A stretch of 35,164 bases of DNA, taken from DAMCZI01 sp032095175. Its GTDB lineage: Bacteria; Bacillota; Clostridia; Clostridiales; Caloramatoraceae. The notes beneath the pieces are model-generated. The model did not search any database and was not told where the DNA came from. It saw only the letters and a list, made by a program, of their open reading frames with translations. Position numbers and translations under genes: made by a program. This document shows positions 15,612 to 23,851 of this stretch, piece by piece (position 1 is the first letter of the stretch; every line of letters begins with the position of its first letter). The stretch is taken from NCBI GenBank assembly GCA_032095175.1, contig DAMCZI010000046.1, positions 1-35,164 on the forward strand, read 5' to 3'.

Positions 15612-16787
15612 TTATTCCTTAATTTCTAAGGTTTCTTTGATATTATGAACATGCCTTTGTTTTATAAAATCAATTATTTCAAGTTCACTTTCAACTTCAG
15701 CTTTAGCTGGATATGTCTTTTTAACCACATCAACCTCATTCAGTATCTTATCAGCTTTCGCTGCATCCTTCTCGATTATAAGGGCATAAGCATACATCAA
15801 GCGTTTTCTAGTTATATAGCAATTAGTTGCCTTTATATACTTTTTCAATTCCTTAGTATATAGCTCTTCAATTACATCTTGTCTACCCTCACCGATTATT
15901 TCATAAAAAAGAAGCTCACACTTAATTTCATTTTCATATAGCTTATAAAGCTTTGAGGCATCCTTCAATAAATTTTCATAACATTCCTTTGCCTTATCAA
16001 ATTCTTTTCTATCATGGTAGTAGCAGCCCTCTAAAAATTTCACACTGCTAATCATAGGATTGCCTAAGTCCGCACCATCAGGAAGTTCAAACCACTTAAC
16101 CGGCATGTCCTTTATTCGGATTCCCTGATAAAGAAGTCCATTTACTCTAAGCTGAATGTAAAATGTGTATCTTGCTAATTTGTCCTTTCCCAAGGACATC
16201 ATATTGTATCCATCATTGCCGATACCACTTATTTTCATGGGAATACCATTCATAATTAAATCATAGAATCCGCTAATAGCTATAAAAAGAACAAAAGCTC
16301 CTGCTATTTTAGGCATAGGAAACAATAAATATGCAGCCACACATAAACATGATACTACCGCATTCATCAATACCCCGCCTAAATTATAAAGGAAGTATGG
16401 GCAATCATAACCATTTCCTTCTGGCGGCATCATAAGGCACTGTCCACCAGTACCCATAACATTATATTTTTTACGCACTATTTTCCCATTTTCCTTAACA
16501 AAGGTTAATGTCCCCACTCTAAAGGATACAAACTCATATCCAGACCAAAGTCCACAAATCAAATGCCCCAATTCATGTAGAATTAGCTGCAGCATAAATG
16601 CAATTATAAAAAGAGCAAAACAAAGTATGATTGTAATAATATCTCCTTTAAATACACCTGAGTAGCATTTATCAATTATAACAACAAAACTCAAACCGAT
16701 TATAGCGCCCACTCCCATACTCAATATAACAAAACCTATTGTTTTTAATGTATCTTTAGCCTTGTTTTCTTTTACTTTCTTACCCAT
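15612..16787 (-). CDS. M50 family membrane metalloprotease with TPR-like tail
   Basis: A 391-residue membrane protein with the zinc motif HELGH at about residues 71-75 in a transmembrane helix, and a second motif region, YNLGGVLMN (about 134-142), in place of the usual NxxPG. Helices surround both (about 15-40, 50-70, 130-155 and 160-178). The C-terminal 190 residues are soluble and helical, with TPR-like spacing (EFDKAKECYENLLKD). Such proteins cut substrates in the membrane or are inactive relatives; the HExxH here is intact. The ATG at 16787 is favoured by GAGAGGGA just upstream over an earlier in-frame start. It heads the long minus-strand run to 10385. Confidence 0.85.
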   Translation of the reverse strand: MGKKVKENKAKDTLKTIGFVILSMGVGAIIGLSFVVIIDKCYSGVFKGDIITIILCFALFIIAFMLQLILHELGHLICGLWSGYEFVSFRVGTLTFVKENGKIVRKKYNVMGTGGQCLMMPPEGNGYDCPYFLYNLGGVLMNAVVSCLCVAAYLLFPMPKIAGAFVLFIAISGFYDLIMNGIPMKISGIGNDGYNMMSLGKDKLARYTFYIQLRVNGLLYQGIRIKDMPVKWFELPDGADLGNPMISSVKFLEGCYYHDRKEFDKAKECYENLLKDASKLYKLYENEIKCELLFYEIIGEGRQDVIEELYTKELKKYIKATNCYITRKRLMYAYALIIEKDAAKADKILNEVDVVKKTYPAKAEVESELEIIDFIKQRHVHNIKETLEIKE

Positions 16788-16982
16788 TAATATCCCTCTC
16801 TTATTTAAACTTTCCAATCAAAGATTGTATAAATAATCTCCTCTTCATATTTTCCAACAATTTCATTTTAACACATTATACCCTCTTATAACATATTTCA
16901 AAAAATGCATCTTAACGTAGTAGTCAGTTTGTACCTTTAAAGACCATTCCAACCTAGTGAACTGTTTTTATCTTTAACTGTC

Positions 16983-17081
16983 TAGTGCCAGTTCTCAAAT
17001 CCTTATAATGAAAAATACCAAATAATTTGATGGTGAAAAAAGGTGAATTTTGCGAAAAAAATTAATCGAGAACTAGCACTA
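16983..17081. repeat. 14-base inverted repeats bounding a 99-base segment
   Basis: TAGTGCCAGTTCTC (16983-16996) and GAGAACTAGCACTA (17068-17081) are reverse complements with one mismatch. They lie between the divergent M50 and padR genes, ending just before the padR -35 box. The enclosed 71 bases are AT-rich. Whether this is a regulatory loop or a small mobile remnant cannot be told. The rest of the 16788-17088 gap shows no gene. Confidence 0.5.
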
Positions 17082-17088
17082 TATATCG

Positions 17089-17140
17089 TTGACAAATATA
17101 TCGTATGATGATATATTGTATATATCATCATACGATATAT
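17089..17140 (+). promoter_or_regulatory. padR promoter with overlapping 20-bp palindromic operator
   Basis: TTGACA (17089-17094), a 17-base spacer and TATATT (17112-17117) form a near-consensus promoter. A perfect inverted repeat with 20-base arms (17096-17115 and 17121-17140, core CGTATGATGATATA, 5-base centre) covers its spacer, -10 box and start site. PadR repressors typically bind such long AT-rich palindromes and repress their own gene. Confidence 0.88.
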
Positions 17141-17155
17141 TGGAGGTCGATACAT

Positions 17156-17467
17156 TTGGATAATAATACACCTTTAACAGAAGCTTTATTTTATATCTTA
17201 TTGGCTGTACGTACACCAAATCATGGATATGGTATTATTCAAGATGTAAGTGAAATGACAGCTGAAAGGGTAACATTGGGACCTGGAACCTTATATGGAG
17301 CCATTAATTCAATGCTTACAAAAGGATGGATTAGCTTGTATAGTGAGGATAAGGAATCTAGAAAGAAAAAGGAATACCTAATTACAACTACAGGAAAAGA
17401 AATATTTCAAAATGAAGTAAAAAGGTTAAACGAGCTTATAAAGAATGCAAAAAAAATGGATGGTTAG
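17156..17467 (+). CDS. PadR family transcriptional regulator
   Basis: A 103-residue PadR-like winged-helix repressor. The signature opening LTEALFYILLAV and NHGYGIIQDV (about residues 18-27) are followed by the recognition region LGPGTLYGAINSMLTKGWI (about 38-56), the wing with KKKEYLITTTGKE, and a short C-terminal helix for dimerisation. I choose the TTG at 17156 because GGAGG lies 8 bases upstream; upstream in-frame ATGs would fall inside the operator and promoter. A perfect palindrome over the promoter suggests autorepression. The DUF2812 gene follows 13 bases later, so the regulator probably controls that membrane protein. The inducing ligand is unknown. Confidence 0.93.
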   Translation: MDNNTPLTEALFYILLAVRTPNHGYGIIQDVSEMTAERVTLGPGTLYGAINSMLTKGWISLYSEDKESRKKKEYLITTTGKEIFQNEVKRLNELIKNAKKMDG

Positions 17468-17480
17468 GAGGGGAAAATGT

Positions 17481-18005
17481 ATGTTAAGATTCAAACTGTA
17501 TTATGACAAAGACGCCGAAGAGGCTTGGCTGAATAACATGTGTTCAAATGGATGGGCGTTTAAACATTTCTTTCTTGATTTTTATACTTTTGAAAAATGT
17601 GAGCCTGGAGAATACAATTATCAAATAGACTTGCTTGATAGCTGGAATGGTAAAAAAGGTGACTATGCAGATTTCATGGAGGATACCGGAGTAGAAGTCA
17701 TTTCTCAATGGTGGAGATGGGTATACTTAAGAAAAAAATCATCAGATGGCCCCTTTGAAATGTATACAGATGTAGAATCTAAAATCGCTCATTATAATAA
17801 GATTAAGACTTTTTTCAAACTAGCCCTAATTATAGAAATCATCTGTTTCTTTATGGAGTTGATAGCAACAATTTATACCGGTGGCTATATTTTCTTCGGA
17901 ATATATGTGGCATTGTTTGTATTAATATCTTTAGCCATGTTAAAAATCATCTGGAAGTGCAATTGGAAAGTTGAACAATATAACCATGAGAGGAATATGC
18001 AATAA
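17481..18005 (+). CDS. DUF2812 domain-containing membrane protein
   Basis: A 174-residue protein. The N-terminal DUF2812 region (about 1-95) contains LRFKLYYDKDAEEAWLNNMC, followed by NGWAF, FEKCEPGEYNYQIDL and WWRWVYLRKK, which are characteristic of the family. Two membrane helices follow (about residues 110-132 and 138-158). The ATG at 17481 sits behind AGGAGGGG. DUF2812 proteins are very often encoded right after a PadR regulator, as here, and their function is unknown; roles in envelope stress have been guessed. The gene ends in a strong hairpin. Confidence 0.9.
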   Translation: MLRFKLYYDKDAEEAWLNNMCSNGWAFKHFFLDFYTFEKCEPGEYNYQIDLLDSWNGKKGDYADFMEDTGVEVISQWWRWVYLRKKSSDGPFEMYTDVESKIAHYNKIKTFFKLALIIEIICFFMELIATIYTGGYIFFGIYVALFVLISLAMLKIIWKCNWKVEQYNHERNMQ

Positions 18006-18011
18006 TATACA

Positions 18012-18054
18012 GGAGCATCCATAGATTTGTATAAATCACAACTATGGATGCTCC
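18012..18054 (+). terminator. Hairpin ending the padR-DUF2812 unit
   Basis: GGAGCATCCATAG (18012-18024) pairs perfectly with CTATGGATGCTCC (18042-18054), six bases after the stop codon. There is no strong T run, so termination efficiency is uncertain. Confidence 0.6.
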
Positions 18055-18156
18055 CTATATTGCTACCACTTCATTCCTTCTTACTTCTTACCTCCTACTT
18101 CCTCACATTTTCCCTAACATGTGTCGCACTAGAAATGTTATATTTATTCTTTCTGG

Positions 18157-18591
18157 TTAGTAATCCAACCTCATAATGTGCTCGCTGCCAAATACCTGAC
18201 CATCAAAATTGAAGCCGAAGCTTTTATACAGTTTTACTGCATATATGCTTTCTTTATGTACACCAAGATAGATTTTATTGTGAGATTTGTCTTTCTTTAT
18301 GATCTCTAAAAGTTTTCTCAACGCTTCTTTCCCATAGCCCTTTGATTGATGGTTTTTATCAATCATCATTCTATAAATCCAGTACTCACCGTCATCCTCA
18401 TCAATGCAGTACATTATAAATCCCACCATTGTGTCATTATCATATACTACAAGTGGTATACATTCGGGTTGAACCTTTGATTGTGCAATTGAAACTGCAT
18501 TAGAGGTTACATAATCAGCCTGATCTTCAGCAACAGTAAGCTCAATGCAATCCCAAAAATTTTCTTTTGTTATCTCTTTGAATAGCATCAT
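18157..18591 (-). CDS. GNAT acetyltransferase, diamine/spermidine type
   Basis: A 144-residue GNAT enzyme. The acetyl-CoA loop is IDKNHQSKGYGKEAL (about residues 77-91), preceded by the strand GEYWIYRMM and followed by YLGVHKESIYAVKLYKSFGF (about 109-128). The overall pattern resembles BltD/PaiA/SpeG-type polyamine acetyltransferases, which neutralise excess spermidine or spermine. The start follows AAGGAAGG; a second ATG is the next codon. It is a single gene, next to the guanidine-riboswitch exporter but separated from it by a terminator. The acceptor is inferred from similarity of pattern only. Confidence 0.85.
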   Translation of the reverse strand: MMLFKEITKENFWDCIELTVAEDQADYVTSNAVSIAQSKVQPECIPLVVYDNDTMVGFIMYCIDEDDGEYWIYRMMIDKNHQSKGYGKEALRKLLEIIKKDKSHNKIYLGVHKESIYAVKLYKSFGFNFDGQVFGSEHIMRLDY

Positions 18592-18745
18592 TATCAGCTA
18601 CCTTCCTTTCAGTTAAACAATTCCTTATCATTATAAACACACTCTTCTATACAGTTATAACTATAAACAATTTTCATGTTATTTTTTAGTTAAAAATCAT
18701 CTATAACTATTTTCTCCCTAAAAACACTAATGGAAAATAACAAAA

Positions 18746-18773
18746 AGAGGGATAATATCTCTAATATCCCTCT
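18746..18773 (-). terminator. Terminator downstream of the exporter gene
   Basis: AGAGGGATA and TATCCCTCT arms around a ten-base loop, followed on the minus strand by TTTTTG. It ends the transcript that starts at the guanidine riboswitch. Confidence 0.7.
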
Positions 18774-18783
18774 CTTATACACC

Positions 18784-18849
18784 TTACTTGGCCTTTATTA
18801 AGCTATCTTTATAGTCCACAAAGTCCACATTGGATATGCAGTTTTTCAT
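18784..18849 (-). pseudogene. Degenerate small reading frame, paired with one at 20056-20170
   Basis: A 21-codon minus-strand frame (MKNCISNVDFVDYKDSLIKAK) with a weak AAAGGCG site. Beyond its stop the same frame reads through two more stops into words resembling those encoded after the ABC exporter (about 20056-20170: KDSLINAMWAVGKKG). The two stretches are similar at DNA level and both end in a terminator, so this is probably a relic of a duplicated small gene or 3' end. Low confidence that it is expressed. Confidence 0.2.
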
Positions 18850-18944
18850 TATTTAATCGCCTTTAACTTGATTTAGTGAATCTTTTAAGAAAATTCCGTA
18901 ATAGTTTACAACACTACATATCTTGCTAATAACTATAAATATAA

Positions 18945-19673
18945 TTAGTATAAAAGATTAATTACTGAATTATAAATAAAGAAGCCTCCTATCCCCCCAA
19001 CTACTAACGGAGTAAGTATATTGGAATACATGCTCATCTTCTCCTTTATTAGGGTATAGATTTTATCTACCTTATCCTGGCACTTAACATATAAAATATA
19101 TAATAAAATCAATGGTGAAGAATATATAAAATTATATAATAACATTATTAAAACTACGCTAATAATTGATAGTTTATAGTTGAGTATAATTGTTAAAAAA
19201 GCAAAATAAGGTAGAGCCGTAGGAAGTTCACAAATTGTTGCCACAGAACCTATAAAGAATAATGCTACAGGATTAAGAGATCCAAACTTTAATAATGCAT
19301 CCTTTCCTTCTGAATGTTCTACAGAATCTCCTTTCAAAGTCAAGATTTTATTTTCAAGAGATTTTATTTTTTTACTCATTATTATATGGCTTACAAAAAT
19401 CAACATTGCTATTCCAAATAGTAGCTCAGTAATATAAATTAATTGAGAATACTTACCTAGAAACATATCCATATGGTTTTTTAAAATTGCTGCTAAACCA
19501 TAATATACTAACATCCCACCAATAAAATTTACTATTGCTGTTGCCATGATAAAATACCAAATATGGTGTCTTTTCTTTACAAGTCCTTGAAGTACAAACT
19601 GTTGCGTAATTGCCACAGGATTTAAGCTATCTATAGCACTTGTGGTAATAGTTGCAATTAACAATGATAACAC
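18945..19673 (-). CDS. LysE/GAP-like membrane exporter under a guanidine riboswitch
   Basis: A 242-residue protein with about six membrane helices (approximately residues 2-20, 40-62, 75-98, 128-150, 158-183 and 212-232) and a charged loop after the third helix. The N-terminal AIDSLNPVAITQQF and the inner repeat GSLNPVALFFIGSVAT give two similar halves, a layout of the LysE superfamily and its GAP-type members, which export small molecules. The GTG start is preceded by AAAGGA. The guanidine-I riboswitch directly upstream implies a job in guanidine removal, unlike the usual SMR exporters (SugE/Gdx). Function is inferred from context. Confidence 0.78.
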   Translation of the reverse strand: MLSLLIATITTSAIDSLNPVAITQQFVLQGLVKKRHHIWYFIMATAIVNFIGGMLVYYGLAAILKNHMDMFLGKYSQLIYITELLFGIAMLIFVSHIIMSKKIKSLENKILTLKGDSVEHSEGKDALLKFGSLNPVALFFIGSVATICELPTALPYFAFLTIILNYKLSIISVVLIMLLYNFIYSSPLILLYILYVKCQDKVDKIYTLIKEKMSMYSNILTPLVVGGIGGFFIYNSVINLLY

Positions 19674-19704
19674 CTTATCACATTCCTTTCACATAGATTT
19701 AAAC

Positions 19705-19754
19705 AAAAATAAAAAAGCCTAAAGAGATATTAAAAAATATCTCCCAGGCTTTTA
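19705..19754 (-). terminator. Expression-platform terminator of the riboswitch
   Basis: On the minus strand AAAGCCTGGGAGATAT pairs with ATATCTCTTTAGGCTTT around a T-rich loop, followed by TTTTATTTTT. Its left arm is the last part of the aptamer, so ligand binding and termination exclude each other: an ON switch. Confidence 0.88.
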
Positions 19755-19836
19755 TCCCTCCGTGAACACAGATAAAACTGTGCGTTTCCTCTCGGACCAG
19801 ACTAGTCTATACACAAACTACGGAACCCTAGAAAAC
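19739..19836 (-). promoter_or_regulatory. Guanidine-I (ykkC) riboswitch
   Basis: The conserved ykkC elements are read in order on the minus strand: CTAGGGTTCCG (19831-19821), CTGGTCCGAGAG (19800-19789), and ACGGAGGGATAAAAGCC (19763-19747) followed by TGGGAGA. These match the guanidine-sensing class; ykkC variants that bind ppGpp, PRPP or nucleoside diphosphates share part of this core, so the subtype needs a covariance check. Exclusive pairing with the following terminator predicts transcription when ligand is bound. It controls the exporter gene at 18945-19673. Confidence 0.9.
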
Positions 19837-19989
19837 TCATATATTTATTTATAATTCATGCTCATATGCATAAGATTACCATATTAATTAACTTAAATCA
19901 ATGATTAGAGTTTGAAATCTCTCAACTGATGAATACTATAAAGTATTCAATACCTCTCTCAATTTCAATTCGAATAAGAAAATATTACA

Positions 19990-20050
19990 AGGGACGGTTA
20001 CTTAACATACATAGTTAAATGCTTACTATGTATGTTAAGTAACCGTCCCT
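19990..20050. repeat. Perfect 26-bp palindromic repeat with GGGACGG ends
   Basis: The arms 19990-20015 and 20025-20050 are exact reverse complements with a 9-base loop. The ends read AGGGACGGTTAC and GTAACCGTCCCT. Ends of this type occur in dispersed palindromes of many Firmicutes genomes, from general memory. It lies in the gap between the riboswitch leader and the ABC operon terminator. The remaining 19837-19989 shows nothing I can assign. Confidence 0.75.
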
Positions 20051-20065
20051 GGAGTTTATTGCATG

Positions 20066-20095
20066 GAAAAAGAGATAACGTCTCCTGCTATCCCT
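20066..20095 (-). terminator. Terminator of the ABC exporter operon
   Basis: On the minus strand AGGGATAGC and GTTATCTCT form an imperfect stem followed by TTTTTCC, about 40 bases after the stop codon of the second ABC gene. Confidence 0.6.
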
Positions 20096-20134
20096 TTTTT
20101 ACCTACAGCCCACATGGCATTTATTAAACTGTCC

Positions 20135-22057
20135 TTAAGACAGCTCAAATGCTCCTGTATACAGCTGATAGTACTTACCCTTTTGTTCTATTAAATCCTC
20201 ATGGCTTCCTCTTTCAATAATTCTACCTTGATCCAGTACCATAATTACATCGGAGTTTTTAACTGTAGAGAGTCTATGGGCAATAACAAATACTGTTCTC
20301 CCTTCCATAAGCTTATCCATTCCCTCTTGAACAATGGCTTCTGTTCTTGTATCAATGCTAGAGGTGGCTTCATCAAGTATTAAAACCGGCGGATCAGCAA
20401 TGGCAGCTCTAGCAATGGTTAATAGCTGTCTTTGACCTTGTGATAGATTGCCTCCATCGCCTTTAAGAACTGTGTCATAGCCATTAGGTAAATGTTTTAT
20501 AAATCCATCTGCATTTGCAAGTTTTGCTGCTGCATATACTTCTTCGTCCGATGCATCCAACTTTCCATACCTAATATTATCAGAAATGGTTCCTGTAAAT
20601 AAATGTGGATCCTGCAGCACAATTCCAAGAGATTTTCTTAAATCGCTCTTTTTAATCTTATTGATATTAATACCATCATATCTTATTTTTCCATCTTGAA
20701 TATCATAGAAACGATTAATCAAGTTAGTAATAGTAGTTTTTCCTGCACCTGTAGCACCAACAAAAGCTATCTTTTGTCCTGGTTTTGCATAAAGCTTTAT
20801 GTTATGCAGTATAATTTTGTCATCATTGTAGCCAAAATCAACATCATCAAAGACTACCTCACCAAGGAGCTTTTTATAGGTGACAGTTTCATCCTTATGT
20901 GGATGCTTCCATGCCCAGCTTCCTGTACGTTCCTTAGACTCTGTTAATTCCCCTTTTCCATTTTTCTTAACATTAACTAAAGATACATAACCTTCATCCA
21001 TTTCTTGGTCTTCATCAAGAAACTTAAATATACGTTCAGCCCCAGCCAGAGCCATAATGATAAAATTAAACTGTTGAGCCATCTGATTCATGGTCTGACT
21101 AAAGCTTCTTGTTAACTGCAAAAATGCTGCAAGTCCCCCAATAGTGAATCCACCAAACTCCCCAATAGCAAAAACGGATCCTAAAATAGCAACGAACACA
21201 TAGTTCAAATAACCGATATTCCCCATTATCGGCATCAAAATATTAGCATACTTGTTTGCATTATAGGCACTATTGCATAGCGCATCATTTAGTTTATTAA
21301 ATTTCAGCTTAGCTTCTTCCTCATGGCAAAAGATTTTTACAACCTTCTGTCCTTCCATCATTTCCTCAATATAACCATTAACACCTCCTAAATCTTTCTG
21401 TTGTAACCCAAAGTATTTTCCACTTTTTTCTCCAATAACCTTAGTAATATAAAATATTAAAATTACAATAAAAATTTCAATACCTGTTAATGGTATACTC
21501 AAAAATATCATAGAGACAAATATACTGCCAACAGTCATTATTGCCGAGATTAGCTGTGGTATACCTTGACTAATCATTTGTCGTAAAGCATCTGTATCGT
21601 TAGTATATAGGCTCATCAAATCTCCATGGGAATGTGTGTCAAAGAAACTAATTGGCAAAGTTTCCATGTGTGTAAACATATCATCCCTTAACTTTTTTAA
21701 GGAACCCTGAGAAATTACAATCATTATACGACTATATATATACGTTGATAATACTCCAGCATAGTAAATTGCTGCTATGGTGATTATCGCTTTAAGCAGT
21801 GGTCCAAAATCGGTTCCGGATCCATTTAAAAGTGGTGTTATATAATCATCAATTAAATTCCTCAAAAACAATGTCCCTGCAACATTAGCAAGAGAACTTG
21901 TAATAATAGTTACTAGCACAATGAAAAATAAGAACTTATATTCTTTAAGCACATAAGCTAATAATCTTTTTAGTGTTTTTAAAGAAGCTGCACTAACCCT
22001 TTTAGGCCTGCCCTGCATATTCCTCATTCTAGGCTTACCTGTATTATTTTGGCTCAT
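20135..22057 (-). CDS. ABC exporter subunit with the consensus catalytic site
   Basis: A 640-residue half-transporter: six membrane helices (about residues 40-330) then an ATPase domain. Walker A is GATGAGKT (434-441), Walker B ends LDE with catalytic E563, and the switch His is H594 in IAHRLS. The signature motif is LSQGQ (538-542), not LSGGQ. A charged insert of about 50 residues (350-400) lies between the two domains, as in TM288/YheH-type partners. It overlaps the other ABC gene by 14 bases. Together they should form a heterodimeric drug or lipid exporter with one active and one degenerate ATP site: this subunit supplies the good Walker motifs, the partner the good signature. Confidence 0.95.
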   Translation of the reverse strand: MSQNNTGKPRMRNMQGRPKRVSAASLKTLKRLLAYVLKEYKFLFFIVLVTIITSSLANVAGTLFLRNLIDDYITPLLNGSGTDFGPLLKAIITIAAIYYAGVLSTYIYSRIMIVISQGSLKKLRDDMFTHMETLPISFFDTHSHGDLMSLYTNDTDALRQMISQGIPQLISAIMTVGSIFVSMIFLSIPLTGIEIFIVILIFYITKVIGEKSGKYFGLQQKDLGGVNGYIEEMMEGQKVVKIFCHEEEAKLKFNKLNDALCNSAYNANKYANILMPIMGNIGYLNYVFVAILGSVFAIGEFGGFTIGGLAAFLQLTRSFSQTMNQMAQQFNFIIMALAGAERIFKFLDEDQEMDEGYVSLVNVKKNGKGELTESKERTGSWAWKHPHKDETVTYKKLLGEVVFDDVDFGYNDDKIILHNIKLYAKPGQKIAFVGATGAGKTTITNLINRFYDIQDGKIRYDGININKIKKSDLRKSLGIVLQDPHLFTGTISDNIRYGKLDASDEEVYAAAKLANADGFIKHLPNGYDTVLKGDGGNLSQGQRQLLTIARAAIADPPVLILDEATSSIDTRTEAIVQEGMDKLMEGRTVFVIAHRLSTVKNSDVIMVLDQGRIIERGSHEDLIEQKGKYYQLYTGAFELS

Positions 22058-23783
22058 CGTTATCAGCTCCTTTCACTTGATACTCATAGACTTCACGATA
22101 TATATCATTTGAGTTCAACAGCTCTTCATGGGTTCCAAATCCACTTATTTTTCCATCGTTTAATACAATTATTTTATCTGCATCCTGAACTGAAGAAATA
22201 CGCTGCGCAATAATGATTTTTGTGGTATTAGGTATTGTCTCTTTCAAAGCTTTTCTAATAAGAGCATCGGTCTTTGTATCTACGGCACTGGTAGAATCAT
22301 CTAAAATCAATATTTTAGGCTTTTTAAGCAATGCCCTCGCAATACACAATCTTTGTTTTTGTCCTCCTGATACATTTGTACCACCCTGTTCGATGAAAGC
22401 ATCATATTTATTAGGAAGGTTATCTATAAATTCATCTGCTTGAGCCTGCTTACATGCAGCAATCATCTCTTCATTGGAAGCATCTTTATTTCCCCATCTT
22501 AAGTTTTCCTTTATTGTTCCAGAAAACAATACATTTTTTTGCAGTACCATCGAAACTTCATTTCTAAGGGTTTCTATATCATATTTTCTGACATCAATAC
22601 CTCCAACCTCTACTGACCCTTTCAAAACATCATACAATCTTGGAACAAGCTGAACAAGAGTTGACTTTGCACTGCCTGTCCCTCCTATAATTCCTATGGT
22701 ATCCCCAGAATTAATTCTTATATTGATATCTTGTAAAATTGGATTATCTGCATCTTTAGAATAACTGAAATAAACATTATTAAAGGTTATTGATCCATCC
22801 TTTACCTCATAAATCGGATTTTCTTCATTTGTTAAATCACTTTTTTCATCTAAAACCTCTACAATTCTTTCAGCAGAGGACTTTGACATAATTACCATTA
22901 CAAACACAAAGGATATAATCATAAGGCTCATCATTATATTAGTGGTATAAGTAAATAAGCTCATTAATTCTCCAGTTGTCATGGACCTTGAAACAATCAT
23001 CTTTGCCCCAAGCCAAGACAAAAGTAAAATACAAGTATATACTGTAAACTGCATTATAGGGGCATTGAATATAATGATTTTTTCAGCTTTTGTAAAATAC
23101 TGATATAAGTTCCCTGAGGCCTTATAAAACTTATTTGTCTCATATTCTTCTCTTACATATGCCTTTACAGCACGAATTCCAGTCAAGTTTTCCTGTACAC
23201 TTGCATTTAAATCATCATATTTTTTAAATGCCTCTACAAAATATGGATGTACGCTAGTCATAATAAAATACAACAATATTCCAAGAAAGAATATTGCACC
23301 TAAAAATATAAAAGATAATTTTGCATTAATATAAAAGCACATAACCGTAGCAGAAATCAACATAATGGGAGCTCTGGCAAACATTCGTATTATCATTTGG
23401 AATGCATTTTGAACATTTGTTACATCCGTAGTTAATCTGGTTACCAAGCCTGCTGTAGAATATTTATCGATACTTGAAAAAGAGTAATTCTGTATGTTTG
23501 TGTACATCGCTCTTCTTAAGTTCCTTGCAAAACCAGTAGATGCACTGGCACCATACTTACCAGCTAATACTCCAAAGGAAAGTGATAAAAATGCTGCTAC
23601 CACCATTATTCCCCCGATGATGCACACATATTTTATATCTCCTTTTCCTATCCCATTATCAATAAGCTTGGCCATTAATAATGGAATAATTACCTCCATA
23701 GCCACTTCTAAAGCAATAAATACAGGTGTTAGAATTGAATCTTTTTTAAACTCTCCTACATAACTTACTATTTTTCTTATCAT
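22044..23783 (-). CDS. ABC exporter subunit with the degenerate catalytic site
   Basis: A 579-residue half-transporter with six membrane helices (about residues 15-300) and an ATPase domain. Walker A reads GGTGSAKST (367-375), the signature is a consensus-like VSGGQ (471-475), but Walker B ends LDDS with Asp 496 where the catalytic Glu belongs, and the switch His is replaced by Gln (IAQR, Q527). These are the marks of the non-catalytic subunit of heterodimeric exporters such as TM287/288, LmrCD and BmrCD. The ATG follows AAAGGAG. A MarR operator lies 16 bases upstream of the start. Substrates are probably drugs or other hydrophobic compounds. Confidence 0.95.
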   Translation of the reverse strand: MIRKIVSYVGEFKKDSILTPVFIALEVAMEVIIPLLMAKLIDNGIGKGDIKYVCIIGGIMVVAAFLSLSFGVLAGKYGASASTGFARNLRRAMYTNIQNYSFSSIDKYSTAGLVTRLTTDVTNVQNAFQMIIRMFARAPIMLISATVMCFYINAKLSFIFLGAIFFLGILLYFIMTSVHPYFVEAFKKYDDLNASVQENLTGIRAVKAYVREEYETNKFYKASGNLYQYFTKAEKIIIFNAPIMQFTVYTCILLLSWLGAKMIVSRSMTTGELMSLFTYTTNIMMSLMIISFVFVMVIMSKSSAERIVEVLDEKSDLTNEENPIYEVKDGSITFNNVYFSYSKDADNPILQDINIRINSGDTIGIIGGTGSAKSTLVQLVPRLYDVLKGSVEVGGIDVRKYDIETLRNEVSMVLQKNVLFSGTIKENLRWGNKDASNEEMIAACKQAQADEFIDNLPNKYDAFIEQGGTNVSGGQKQRLCIARALLKKPKILILDDSTSAVDTKTDALIRKALKETIPNTTKIIIAQRISSVQDADKIIVLNDGKISGFGTHEELLNSNDIYREVYEYQVKGADNDEPK

Positions 23784-23798
23784 GCTTTCACTCCTTTT

Positions 23799-23812
23799 GT
23801 TAGATTTCTAAC
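23799..23812. promoter_or_regulatory. MarR operator in front of the ABC genes
   Basis: GTTAGATTTCTAAC: GTTAGA/TCTAAC arms around two bases, identical over 18 bases (with following TAAT) to the site upstream of marR. It lies between the marR terminator and the first ABC gene. Confidence 0.8.
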
Positions 23813-23822
23813 TAATAGGCTA

Positions 23823-23851
23823 AAAAAAATTGCATTTAATCTGCAATTTTT
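23823..23851 (-). terminator. Terminator between marR and the ABC genes
   Basis: On the minus strand AAAAAATTGCA and TGCAATTTTTTTT form a stem that overlaps the marR stop codon. It should reduce read-through into the exporter genes. Confidence 0.6.
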
